Shown here piece after piece: positions 17,337 through 24,741 of a stretch of 64,000 nucleotides of DNA. The DNA comes from SHZL01 sp963708905 (GTDB lineage Bacteria > Pseudomonadota > Gammaproteobacteria > Xanthomonadales > SZUA-36), in the NCBI GenBank assembly GCA_963708905.1, contig CAVPUV010000028.1, positions 4,144-68,143 on the forward strand. The letters run 5' to 3'. Both the position numbers and the translations under genes were made by a program. Within the stretch, counting starts at the first letter, position 1. Each line of letters begins with the position of its first letter. The notes below the pieces were generated by a model that did not search any database, was not told the DNA's origin, and saw only the letters and a list, made by a program, of their open reading frames with translations.

Positions 17337-18713
17337 ATGGATAAATCCCCGGCCGACATCAAGACACACAGACTCAGTGAAGCTGAGATCGAGGCCAATT
17401 TCAGGGATCTGCACGCGCCGCTGGCGCGGCCGGAAGCCCTGATCGAAGCGGATCGTTGTTATTTTTGCTTCGATGCACCGTGCACCAATGCCTGCCCAAC
17501 CACTATTGATATCCCGCGATTTATTCAGCAGATACGCAGCGGCAACATCAAGGGATCAGCGCGCACGATACTGAGCGAAAACATCATGGGTGGCATGTGC
17601 GCGCGCGTGTGCCCGACGGAAGTGCTGTGCGAGAATGCCTGCGTGCGGCACACGCATGAAGACCAGCCGGTGCGGATCGGGCTGTTGCAACGTTTTGCCA
17701 CCGATCCGGTGATTGTCGGCGGACTGCAATTATTCCAGCGCCGGGCCGCTACCGGCAAGCGCATAGCCGTTGTTGGCGGCGGCCCCGCCGGCTTGTCCTG
17801 TGCCCACCGCCTGGCCTGTCTTGGCCACGAGGTTACCGTGCTGAACGCAGCCGCGAAACCCGGTGGTTTGAATGAGTACGGTATTGCCGGCTACAAGACC
17901 GTCGATGATTTCGCCCAGCGCGAAGTGGAGTACCTGTTGGGCATTGGCGGAATTCTCGTGCGCCATAATACGTCCCTGGGCGTCGATTTCATGCTGTCGG
18001 ATTTGCGCCGCGACTATGACGCGGTGTTCCTGGGCTTCGGCATGGGCGGTGTGAACGAACTCGGGCTGGATAACGACCGGATCGAAGGCGTGGTTGACGC
18101 GGTTGAATACATCGCCAGGCTGCGCCAGGCGGCCCACAAGTCGGACCTGCCGGTGGGCCGTAAGGTGCTGGTCATCGGTGGCGGCATGACGGCCATCGAT
18201 GTTGCGCTGCAGAGTAAACGGCTCGGTGCGGAGGAAGTGACCATCGCCTACCGTCGCGGCCAACAATATATGAACGCGAGTCCGTACGAACAGGAATTGG
18301 CCCAGACCGGCGGCGTCAGCATCCGGCACTGGCTGGCGCCCAGACGTCTGCTGCTGAAGGGGAATCGCGTTGGCGCAGTGGAGTTTGAGCGCACCACGCT
18401 GGATGCCGCCGGCAGGCTGTGTGGCAGCGGTGACGGCTGTGTGCTGGAGGCGGATGTCGTATTCAAGGCCATCGGCCAGAAGGTGCTGTGGGATTCATTG
18501 GGCGGGACGGCGGAGCTACTCGAAATCGACAGCGGGAGGATCGCCGTGGACCAGCATCGAAAAACCTCGCTGCCTGACGTCTGGGCCGGTGGCGATTGTG
18601 TTGCCGGCGGCGAGGATCTTACCGTTTCGGCCGTGCAGGATGGCAAGCTGGCTGCCATCGACATTGACCGATTCTTGCTGCAAAGAACATACCCGGGAGT
18701 GGCAAATGGCTGA
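17337..18713 (+). CDS. preT: Dihydropyrimidine dehydrogenase subunit PreT
   Basis: A 458-residue flavoprotein of GltD type. The N-terminus carries the Cys set of the dihydropyrimidine-dehydrogenase Fe-S domain: CYFCFDAPCTNACP (about 41-54) and CARVCPTEVLCENACVR (about 86-102). A first dinucleotide fold starts at VVGGGPAGLSCAHRLA (FAD) and a second at VLVIGGGMTAIDVALQ (NAD(P)H). GGDCVAGGEDLTVSAVQDG near the end is the conserved FAD pyrophosphate site. PreT passes electrons from NAD(P)H to PreA, which reduces uracil and thymine. Its stop overlaps the preA start by 8 bp, consistent with a stoichiometric complex. Confidence 0.92.
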   Translation: MDKSPADIKTHRLSEAEIEANFRDLHAPLARPEALIEADRCYFCFDAPCTNACPTTIDIPRFIQQIRSGNIKGSARTILSENIMGGMCARVCPTEVLCENACVRHTHEDQPVRIGLLQRFATDPVIVGGLQLFQRRAATGKRIAVVGGGPAGLSCAHRLACLGHEVTVLNAAAKPGGLNEYGIAGYKTVDDFAQREVEYLLGIGGILVRHNTSLGVDFMLSDLRRDYDAVFLGFGMGGVNELGLDNDRIEGVVDAVEYIARLRQAAHKSDLPVGRKVLVIGGGMTAIDVALQSKRLGAEEVTIAYRRGQQYMNASPYEQELAQTGGVSIRHWLAPRRLLLKGNRVGAVEFERTTLDAAGRLCGSGDGCVLEADVVFKAIGQKVLWDSLGGTAELLEIDSGRIAVDQHRKTSLPDVWAGGDCVAGGEDLTVSAVQDGKLAAIDIDRFLLQRTYPGVANG

Positions 18714-20007
18714 TCTGAGCTGCAAATTCCTCGGCATCACATCGCCCAATCCGTTCTGGCTGGCGTCGGCGCCGCCTACGGACAAGGCTTACAACGTCAA
18801 CCGCGCATTCGAGGCCGGTTGGGGCGGGGCGGTGTGGAAAACCCTGGGCGAGGACCCGCCCATTGTCAACGTCAGCGGCCCGCGCTACAGCGCCTTCCAC
18901 AGCAATGACCGCCGCGTCATCGGTTTCAACAATATTGAATTGATCACCGACCGGACACTGGCCGTCAACCTGAAGGAAATGCGGCAGATCAAGAAGGACT
19001 GGCCGGACCGGGCGCTGGTGGCGTCGGTCATGCTGCCCATGCGGGAAGCCTCCTGGGCCCAATACGTGCCCATGATCGAAGATACCGGGGCGGACGCGTT
19101 CGAGCTCAACTTCGGCTGTCCGCACGGCATGTCGGAGCGGGGCATGGGTGCAGCCGTGGGGCAGGTGCCGGAGTATATCCAGCAGGCCACCGAGTGGTGC
19201 AAGAAATTCGCCCGCGTACCCGTCATCGTCAAACTCACGCCCAACGTGACCAATATTTTGCCGCCGGCGCGGGCGGCGCGGGCGGGTGGCGCCGATGGTG
19301 TATCTCTGATCAATACCGTCAACTCGATCATGCGCGTGGACTACGACACGCTGACCATGTATCCGGTCACGGACGGTATGGGCTCGCATGGCGGTTACTG
19401 CGGCCCGGCGGTCAAGCCCATTGCCTTGCACATGATCGCCGAGATCGCCCGTACCCGGGACACGGCCGATATCCCCATTTCCGGCATTGGCGGCATTACC
19501 GATTGGCGCGATGCCGTGGATCACCTGGCGCTGGGTGCGCAGAATGTTCAGGTGTGCACCGCCGTCATGGTGTATGGCTTCAGGATCATTGACGACCTGA
19601 CCACCGGGCTGAGCGATTTCCTCGATGGCAAAGGCATGTCGTCGGTGGGTGAGCTGGTGGGCAAAGCAGTGCCGACCGTGACCGATTGGCAATACCTCAA
19701 CCTCAACCATGTCGAAAAGGCACGCATCAATCAAGATCTGTGCATATCCTGTGGCCGTTGCCATATCGTTTGCGAAGACACCTCACACCAGGCCATTACC
19801 CGTATGGTGCATGGCAAGCGCCACTTCGAAGTCATCGATGAAGAATGTGTCGGCTGCAATCTGTGTGTCAGCGTCTGCCCGGTGGAAGGCTGTATCACCA
19901 TGGAAGTCCTGACCCAGGGTGTCGACCCGCGCACCCAGCGCCCGATCGTCCGCGACAAAGCGAACTGGACCACCCACCCGAACAATCCGCTGCGCAAGCA
20001 AAGCTAG
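18706..20007 (+). CDS. preA: Dihydropyrimidine dehydrogenase catalytic subunit PreA
   Basis: About 433 residues from the ATG at 18706. The N-terminal 340 residues form a class 2 dihydroorotate-dehydrogenase-like FMN barrel: LGITSPNPFWLASAPPT at the start, then ELNFGCPHGMSERGMG and SGIGGITDWRDAVDHL. The C-terminus has two [4Fe-4S] ferredoxin clusters: CISCGRCHIVCED and CVGCNLCVSVCPVEGC. It reduces uracil and thymine to the dihydro forms, the first step of the pathway. It forms a complex with PreT, encoded immediately upstream. The final stop overlaps the regulator's GTG start (TAGTG). Confidence 0.93.
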   Translation: MADLSCKFLGITSPNPFWLASAPPTDKAYNVNRAFEAGWGGAVWKTLGEDPPIVNVSGPRYSAFHSNDRRVIGFNNIELITDRTLAVNLKEMRQIKKDWPDRALVASVMLPMREASWAQYVPMIEDTGADAFELNFGCPHGMSERGMGAAVGQVPEYIQQATEWCKKFARVPVIVKLTPNVTNILPPARAARAGGADGVSLINTVNSIMRVDYDTLTMYPVTDGMGSHGGYCGPAVKPIALHMIAEIARTRDTADIPISGIGGITDWRDAVDHLALGAQNVQVCTAVMVYGFRIIDDLTTGLSDFLDGKGMSSVGELVGKAVPTVTDWQYLNLNHVEKARINQDLCISCGRCHIVCEDTSHQAITRMVHGKRHFEVIDEECVGCNLCVSVCPVEGCITMEVLTQGVDPRTQRPIVRDKANWTTHPNNPLRKQS

Positions 20008-20627
20008 TGTCCGAACCGGCGCGAAAAATTGAAATCCGCGAAGCGAATCAGGCGCTGATACTGGAAGCGGCGGAGAGGGTGTTTGCCCTGCACGGCTATA
20101 AAGGGGCCACCACCGAACAGATCGCCCGCGAAGCGGGACTGCCCAAGGCCAACGTCCATTACTATTTCAAAACCAAGGCGAATATCTACCGGCAGGTCCT
20201 GAAGCACATCCTGGACGAGTGGATGGCGGCGGCGGCCACTTTTGATGCGGAGCATGAACCCGAGCAGGCATTGAGAGCCTACATCGCGGCGAAGATGGCG
20301 TTCTCCCGCCAGCGGCCCTACGGTTCCAAGGTGTGGGCCAGCGAGATCATGAGCGGTGCGCCGGTGATGGAGAAATTTCTCGGCACCACCCTGAAGAGCT
20401 GGCTGAGTGAGCGCGAGCGCATCATTCGCGGCTGGATCCGGGACGGAAAAATAAAACCGGTCGATCCCCATGCACTGCTGTTTCTGATCTGGGCCTGCAC
20501 CCAACACTATGCGGACTTCGAACGCCAGATCGTTATTCTTAACGGCGGCAAGGAAATGACCGATCAGCAATACCTCGAGCGGACGAATCAGCTCATCGAT
20601 CTGATATTGAACAGCGTCGGATTGTAA
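20007..20627 (+). CDS. rutR: TetR-family regulator, RutR-like
   Basis: About 206 residues from the GTG at 20007, whose overlap with the preA stop decides the start. The N-terminus is a TetR helix-turn-helix (ILEAAERVFALHGYKGATTEQIAREAGL, given here as ILEAAERVFALHGYKG and TTEQIAREAGLPKANVHYYF). The sequence AREAGLPKANVHYYFKTK is characteristic of RutR rather than of general TetR proteins. RutR binds uracil or thymine and leaves its DNA site. The gene closes the pyrimidine operon and a matching operator lies in the divergent promoter region. Confidence 0.88.
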   Translation: MSEPARKIEIREANQALILEAAERVFALHGYKGATTEQIAREAGLPKANVHYYFKTKANIYRQVLKHILDEWMAAAATFDAEHEPEQALRAYIAAKMAFSRQRPYGSKVWASEIMSGAPVMEKFLGTTLKSWLSERERIIRGWIRDGKIKPVDPHALLFLIWACTQHYADFERQIVILNGGKEMTDQQYLERTNQLIDLILNSVGL

Positions 20628-20631
20628 GAAA

Positions 20632-20664
20632 GCTCTGAATAATGCATCCATGCATTATCAGAGC
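20632..20664 (-). terminator. Strong hairpin between convergent genes
   Basis: A 15-bp stem with one bulged A: GCTCTG-A-ATAATGCAT, CC loop, ATGCATTAT-CAGAGC. On the minus strand it is followed by TTTCTT, so it most likely ends the uup transcript; on the plus strand it may also act for the rutR operon, although no T-run follows there. Confidence 0.65.
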
Positions 20665-20693
20665 ACGCCAAACAAAAAATTCGTTTCCCGCGT

Positions 20694-22595
20694 TCATTCG
20701 TTCTTGCCCTCAAGCACGTGCCAGCGCGCAAAGGCCGCTTCCAGTTGTTCCTGGACCTGGGCGAGTTCACGGCTGACGCGTTGCACTTGCGCAAAACCGG
20801 ACTGGTGGAAATCGGCTGCGGACATCTGCTCCTGCAGGTGTGCCGACTGTTTTTCCAGAAGCTCTATTTGTCCAGGCAAATTGGCCAGCTCACGTTGTTC
20901 CTTGTAGGACAGTTTGCGCTTCTTGCTGGCGGTCTGTGTTTTATTACCGGACGGTGTGGTTGTTGCAGGCTTCTTTGCTGTTACCGGCGGCAGGGCCTGC
21001 GCCTCAGACAAGCTACCCCCGCGCGCTTCCCAATCGCTATAACCGCCGACGTGTTCGCTGACGCCGCCATGCCCGTCCAGTACCATCAGGCTGGTGACGA
21101 CATGGTCCATGAAATCCCTGTCGTGACTGACCAGAATCACTGTACCCTCGAATGCCAGCAGGATTTCTTCCAGCAGTTCCAGTGTTTCGATGTCCAGGTC
21201 ATTGGTGGGTTCATCGAGCACCAGCAGGTTGGCCGGTTTGCTGAAAAGTTTCGCCAGCACCGCCCGGTTCTGCTCACCACCCGAGAGCGCTTTTACCGGC
21301 ATGCGCACCCGTGACGGGCTGAACAGGAAATCACCCAGGTAGGAAATGGCATGACGGCGCCTGCCGCCGATGTCTATGAACTCCTGACCGCCACACACGT
21401 TGTCCATCAGGGTTTTATCGGGTTCAAGGTGGCCGCGCAATTGATCCGAGTAGGCTATCTCCAGTTTGCTGCCACGCACCACCTCCCCTGCATCAGGCTG
21501 CAAATCGCCCAGCAGGATTTTCACCAGGGTGGATTTACCCGCGCCGTTGGCGCCAACGATGCCGATCCGGTCGCCGCGCCGGATCAGGGTGGAAAAGTCG
21601 TCAATGACCCGCAGTCCGACAAAGCTGTGGCTGACGTGTTTGAGTTCGGCCACGATTTTGCCGGACCGGCCTGCGTCTTCCACGGCAAAGTCAGCAGACC
21701 CGGTGCGTTCCCGGCGCTGCCTGCGTTCCTCGCGCATTGCCTGCAGCGCCGCGACACGGCCCTCGTTGCGGGTTCTCCTGGCTTTGATGCCCTGGCGTAT
21801 CCACACTTCCTCCTGGGCCAGCTTCTTGTCGAACAATTCGTTTGCCCGCTCCTCGGCCAGCAGTTGTTGCTCGCAGTGGCGCAGGAAGCCCTGGTAATCT
21901 CCCTGCCATTGGGTCAGGGCGCCCCGGTCCAGTTCGGCCATCCAGTTGGCCACGTTTTGCAAAAAGCGCCGGTCGTGGGTAATCAGAATCATGGCGCCCT
22001 TGAAGCTGCGCAGTTGCTGCTCCAGCCATTGAATGGCGGGTATATCGAGGTGGTTGGTGGGTTCATCGAGTAACAGGATATCCGGCTTGCTGACCAGCGC
22101 CTGGGCCAGTGCCACCCGGCGCCGCCAGCCGCCGGACAATGCAGCCATGGTGGCATCCCCCGGCAGCTGTAACTGGCTGATGGTGGTTTCCACCCGCTGT
22201 TGCAGTTGCCAGCCATCCCGGGCTTCCAGCTGATGTTGCACCCGGGACAGGGCATCCATGTCGGTGAGATCCCCGGCTTGCAACAGATGGTGGTATTGCG
22301 CCAACAGCCGGCCGGTTTCGGCAAGGCCGGACGCCACCACGTCATAAACGGTCTGATCGTCTGCTGCTGGAAGTTCCTGTTGCAGCCAGGCCATGCGCGT
22401 GCCGGGTCGCAGCCAGCGCTCGCCGGAGTCCAGCGCAATCTCTCCCGCCAGTACTTTCAACAGGGTGGTTTTACCCGCGCCATTGCGGCCCAGCAGACCG
22501 ATTTTCCGGCCTTTGGAAACGCTCAGGTCCACGGCGTCCAGCAGGGTCAGGGTGCCGTAGTGCAGGCTGGCCTTATCAAGGCGTAACAGAGGCAT
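20694..22595 (-). CDS. uup: ABC-F ATPase Uup
   Basis: About 633 residues from the ATG at 22595, which fits Uup length; a start at 22628 would add 11 residues. Two ABC domains are present in series with no membrane segments: GRNGAGKTTLLKVLAG and LSGGWRRRVALAQALV in the first, GANGAGKSTLVKILLGDLQ and LSGGEQNRAVLAKL in the second, with LDEPTNHLDI and LDEPTNDLDI Walker B regions. A lysine-rich linker and a C-terminal coiled coil (QIELLEKQSAHLQEQM and beyond) are the Uup hallmark for DNA or ribosome binding. Uup is linked to precise transposon excision and ribosome function. It is divergent from the kinase gene. Confidence 0.93.
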   Translation of the reverse strand: MPLLRLDKASLHYGTLTLLDAVDLSVSKGRKIGLLGRNGAGKTTLLKVLAGEIALDSGERWLRPGTRMAWLQQELPAADDQTVYDVVASGLAETGRLLAQYHHLLQAGDLTDMDALSRVQHQLEARDGWQLQQRVETTISQLQLPGDATMAALSGGWRRRVALAQALVSKPDILLLDEPTNHLDIPAIQWLEQQLRSFKGAMILITHDRRFLQNVANWMAELDRGALTQWQGDYQGFLRHCEQQLLAEERANELFDKKLAQEEVWIRQGIKARRTRNEGRVAALQAMREERRQRRERTGSADFAVEDAGRSGKIVAELKHVSHSFVGLRVIDDFSTLIRRGDRIGIVGANGAGKSTLVKILLGDLQPDAGEVVRGSKLEIAYSDQLRGHLEPDKTLMDNVCGGQEFIDIGGRRRHAISYLGDFLFSPSRVRMPVKALSGGEQNRAVLAKLFSKPANLLVLDEPTNDLDIETLELLEEILLAFEGTVILVSHDRDFMDHVVTSLMVLDGHGGVSEHVGGYSDWEARGGSLSEAQALPPVTAKKPATTTPSGNKTQTASKKRKLSYKEQRELANLPGQIELLEKQSAHLQEQMSAADFHQSGFAQVQRVSRELAQVQEQLEAAFARWHVLEGKNE

Positions 22596-22723
22596 GGTGT
22601 GAAGCGGCAGCAAAGTGTGGGTGCGCATTCTACGCCACCGGGTAAGAGTCTGACCACCGGGATAAAATCAGCACGGCGAGGGAATTGCTTTATCATCTGC
22701 CAGAACATCGACATCGAGGCGGT

Positions 22724-23752
22724 ATGCCAGAGAACACTACAACTTCCAGGACCAGCGAAATCGTGCTCCAGGCCCTGCGTGAATATTACGCTATCGAAGG
22801 TATTCTCAGCCGCCTGCCGGGGGAGAATCTGAATTATCTGGTGCAGACCAAAACCGGGGAAAAATACATCGTCAAGATTGCTGGTGAAGACATGCCCGTT
22901 GAGCTTGTCGACATGGAGCAGGCCGCTTTGCAACATGCGGTCAGGGCCCGGGTGCAGCTGTTATTGCCGCAAATTATAGTAAATAAATTTGGTAATTATG
23001 AAACAGGAATCAATATTCTCAATAAATCAGTTAAAAGACTGAGAATATTACATTATATTGATGGTACTGACCTTTCTGAAATTACTGATATATCAACATT
23101 ATTGCGTTTTAACCTGGGAGAAACCCTGGCGCGCTTCGACCAGGCCATGGCCGGCTTCGATCATCCGGCAGCCCATCGCCGGCACCGTTGGGATTTGGCC
23201 GCCGCAGAGCAGCACCGGGCGAAAACAGCCTGGGTGGAAGACCCGGAAAAACGCACTTTATTGCGCTGGGCATTTGCCCAAATGACGAATTGTATTTCGG
23301 CTGTTTTACCCGGCCTTCCGTGGCAGTTTATCCACGGTGATGCCAACCCGGAAAACATCCGCGTCGCAGGCGATCGGGTAGTGGGTTTGCTGGATTTCGG
23401 CGACAGCTGTTACAACCCCGCGGTGTGTGATCTGGCGATATGTCTGGCCTACCAGATGATGGATCAGGTGGACCCGTGGACCGCCGCTGCGCCGGTCATT
23501 GCCGGTTACGAGTCGGTGCGGCCGCTGGCCAGCAGTGAGCGGCGGATCCTGTTGCCCCTGGTCTGCGGTCGTCTGGCGGTGACGATCTGTGTCGCCAGCG
23601 AACGCCGGCGCATTGATGCGGATAATGCCAACTGGTTTGTCAGCGAAAATCCCGCCTGGCGATTGCTGCTCTACCTGAAGTCTTCAGGACACGTGCTGTT
23701 TCCGCTGCCTCATCCAGCAAAAGCAGCTTCCCGGGCTGAGAGACCGTTATGA
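22724..23752 (+). CDS. APH-fold small-molecule kinase
   Basis: About 342 residues from the ATG at 22724. The aminoglycoside-phosphotransferase fold is shown by the catalytic loop FIHGDANPENIRV and the metal-binding LLDFGDSCYNPAVCDLA. KYIVKIAG provides the ATP-lysine strand. The sequence is closest in style to the hydroxylysine-kinase/homoserine-kinase-II type, which is often fused to or next to class III aminotransferases; no such gene is seen here. A segment at about 22975-23110 is strikingly A+T-rich. The last base group overlaps the ABC ATPase start, so the kinase is the first gene of that operon. Substrate unknown. Confidence 0.8.
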   Translation: MPENTTTSRTSEIVLQALREYYAIEGILSRLPGENLNYLVQTKTGEKYIVKIAGEDMPVELVDMEQAALQHAVRARVQLLLPQIIVNKFGNYETGINILNKSVKRLRILHYIDGTDLSEITDISTLLRFNLGETLARFDQAMAGFDHPAAHRRHRWDLAAAEQHRAKTAWVEDPEKRTLLRWAFAQMTNCISAVLPGLPWQFIHGDANPENIRVAGDRVVGLLDFGDSCYNPAVCDLAICLAYQMMDQVDPWTAAAPVIAGYESVRPLASSERRILLPLVCGRLAVTICVASERRRIDADNANWFVSENPAWRLLLYLKSSGHVLFPLPHPAKAASRAERPL

Positions 23753-24471
23753 CACCATCACCGCAATTCGATGCCATCCAGATCCGGCTCAGGCATTTGA
23801 GCCACAGCTATGTTGAAGGCGGGCAGCAACATCCTGTGTTGCGCGATGTCAGCGCCGATTTCCTGGCGGGCAAATCGGTGGCTGTACGTGGTCGCAGCGG
23901 TTCCGGCAAATCCACTCTGCTCAATTTGATCAGTGGCATTGATAGCCCTGATAGCGGGCAAGTTGAAGTCGCTGGTCACAACATCACCGCCATGACCGAG
24001 CACGAGCGGACGCTGTTCCGGCGCCGGCACATCGGTTTTGTCTACCAGGCATTCAACCTGCTGCCAACGCTGACGGTGGCGGACAACCTGCGCCTGGTGC
24101 TGGAACTCAACCGGGTGCCGGACAAGGAAGCAGCACAGCGTATTGATGAATTGCTGCGTGCGGTTGAACTGCCGGACCGGGCCGGCAGTTATCCAGATGT
24201 GCTGTCGGGCGGTGAACAACAACGTGTCGCCATCGCCAGGGCACTGTGCCACCGGCCATCACTGCTGCTGGCCGACGAGCCCACCGGTAATCTGGACGAT
24301 AAAACGGCAAAGATGGTGCTTGCCCTGCTCGACAGGCTGGTCAGAAAAACCGGCGGCACGATGATCGTGGCAACCCACAGCCAGGCTGTTGCTTCGTTTT
24401 GCGATCACGTGATGGAGTTGCACAACGGCCAGCTCGTATCACTGCAGGAACACAAGGAGCAAGGCGGGTGA
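23749..24471 (+). CDS. ABC transporter ATPase, LolD/MacB type
   Basis: A 240-residue nucleotide-binding protein with Walker A GRSGSGKST (48-56), Q-loop FVYQAFNLLPTLTV, signature VLSGGEQQRVAIARAL, Walker B LLLADEPTGNLDD and the switch His in VATHS. The spacing and the L-P-x-L-T-V segment are those of LolD/MacB/FtsE-type ATPases, which power FtsX-family permeases rather than substrate channels. The next gene is such a permease and the third resembles AttH, so this is probably an AttEFGH-like export or lipoprotein-release system. A MITE-like element now separates it from the permease. Confidence 0.9.
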   Translation: MTPSPQFDAIQIRLRHLSHSYVEGGQQHPVLRDVSADFLAGKSVAVRGRSGSGKSTLLNLISGIDSPDSGQVEVAGHNITAMTEHERTLFRRRHIGFVYQAFNLLPTLTVADNLRLVLELNRVPDKEAAQRIDELLRAVELPDRAGSYPDVLSGGEQQRVAIARALCHRPSLLLADEPTGNLDDKTAKMVLALLDRLVRKTGGTMIVATHSQAVASFCDHVMELHNGQLVSLQEHKEQGG

Positions 24472-24741
24472 TAGTACCGTGACCCATAAATTTCGATACA
24501 ACCAGAGCCCCCCGGATGTGCCAGGACAAGGCGCAGCGCGCAGGCAATGGCCCGGTCCTTGTCAAGCGGTGCAACGCCGTCCTGGTGCATCCCGGGGGCT
24601 CCCTTCGGGCGAGCCGCTGACCGGCCATCTGCGGCGTTGCGCTTGCTTGAAAGGGGGCCCGCCCTTCCTGCGCAAGCGCGCCTTACATCTGACCGGTCAG
24701 CGACTCGCTGGTCGTGTCGAAATGTATGGGTCACGGTACTA
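24472..24741. mobile_element. MITE-like element with 31-bp terminal inverted repeats
   Basis: The left end TAGTACCGTGACCCATA and the inverted right end agree at 28 of 31 bases. The inside has further inverted similarity (for example TCAAGCGGTGCAACGCCG near the left and its counterpart GCGGCGTTGCGCTTG near the right), so the whole 270 bp can fold into one long imperfect hairpin. TA dinucleotides flank GTACC...GGTAC, compatible with a TA target duplication. No transposase is encoded. The left end starts at the stop codon of the ATPase gene, and the right end touches the permease start codon. Confidence 0.8.

Noticed and set aside
18619..19764. 381-codon open frame antisense to preA
   Set aside because: Shadow frame; preA is unmistakable on the plus strand.
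24547..24741. 65-codon N-terminal extension of the FtsX permease
   Set aside because: It is simply the reading-through of the MITE-like element; the permease sequence starts at GTG 24742.
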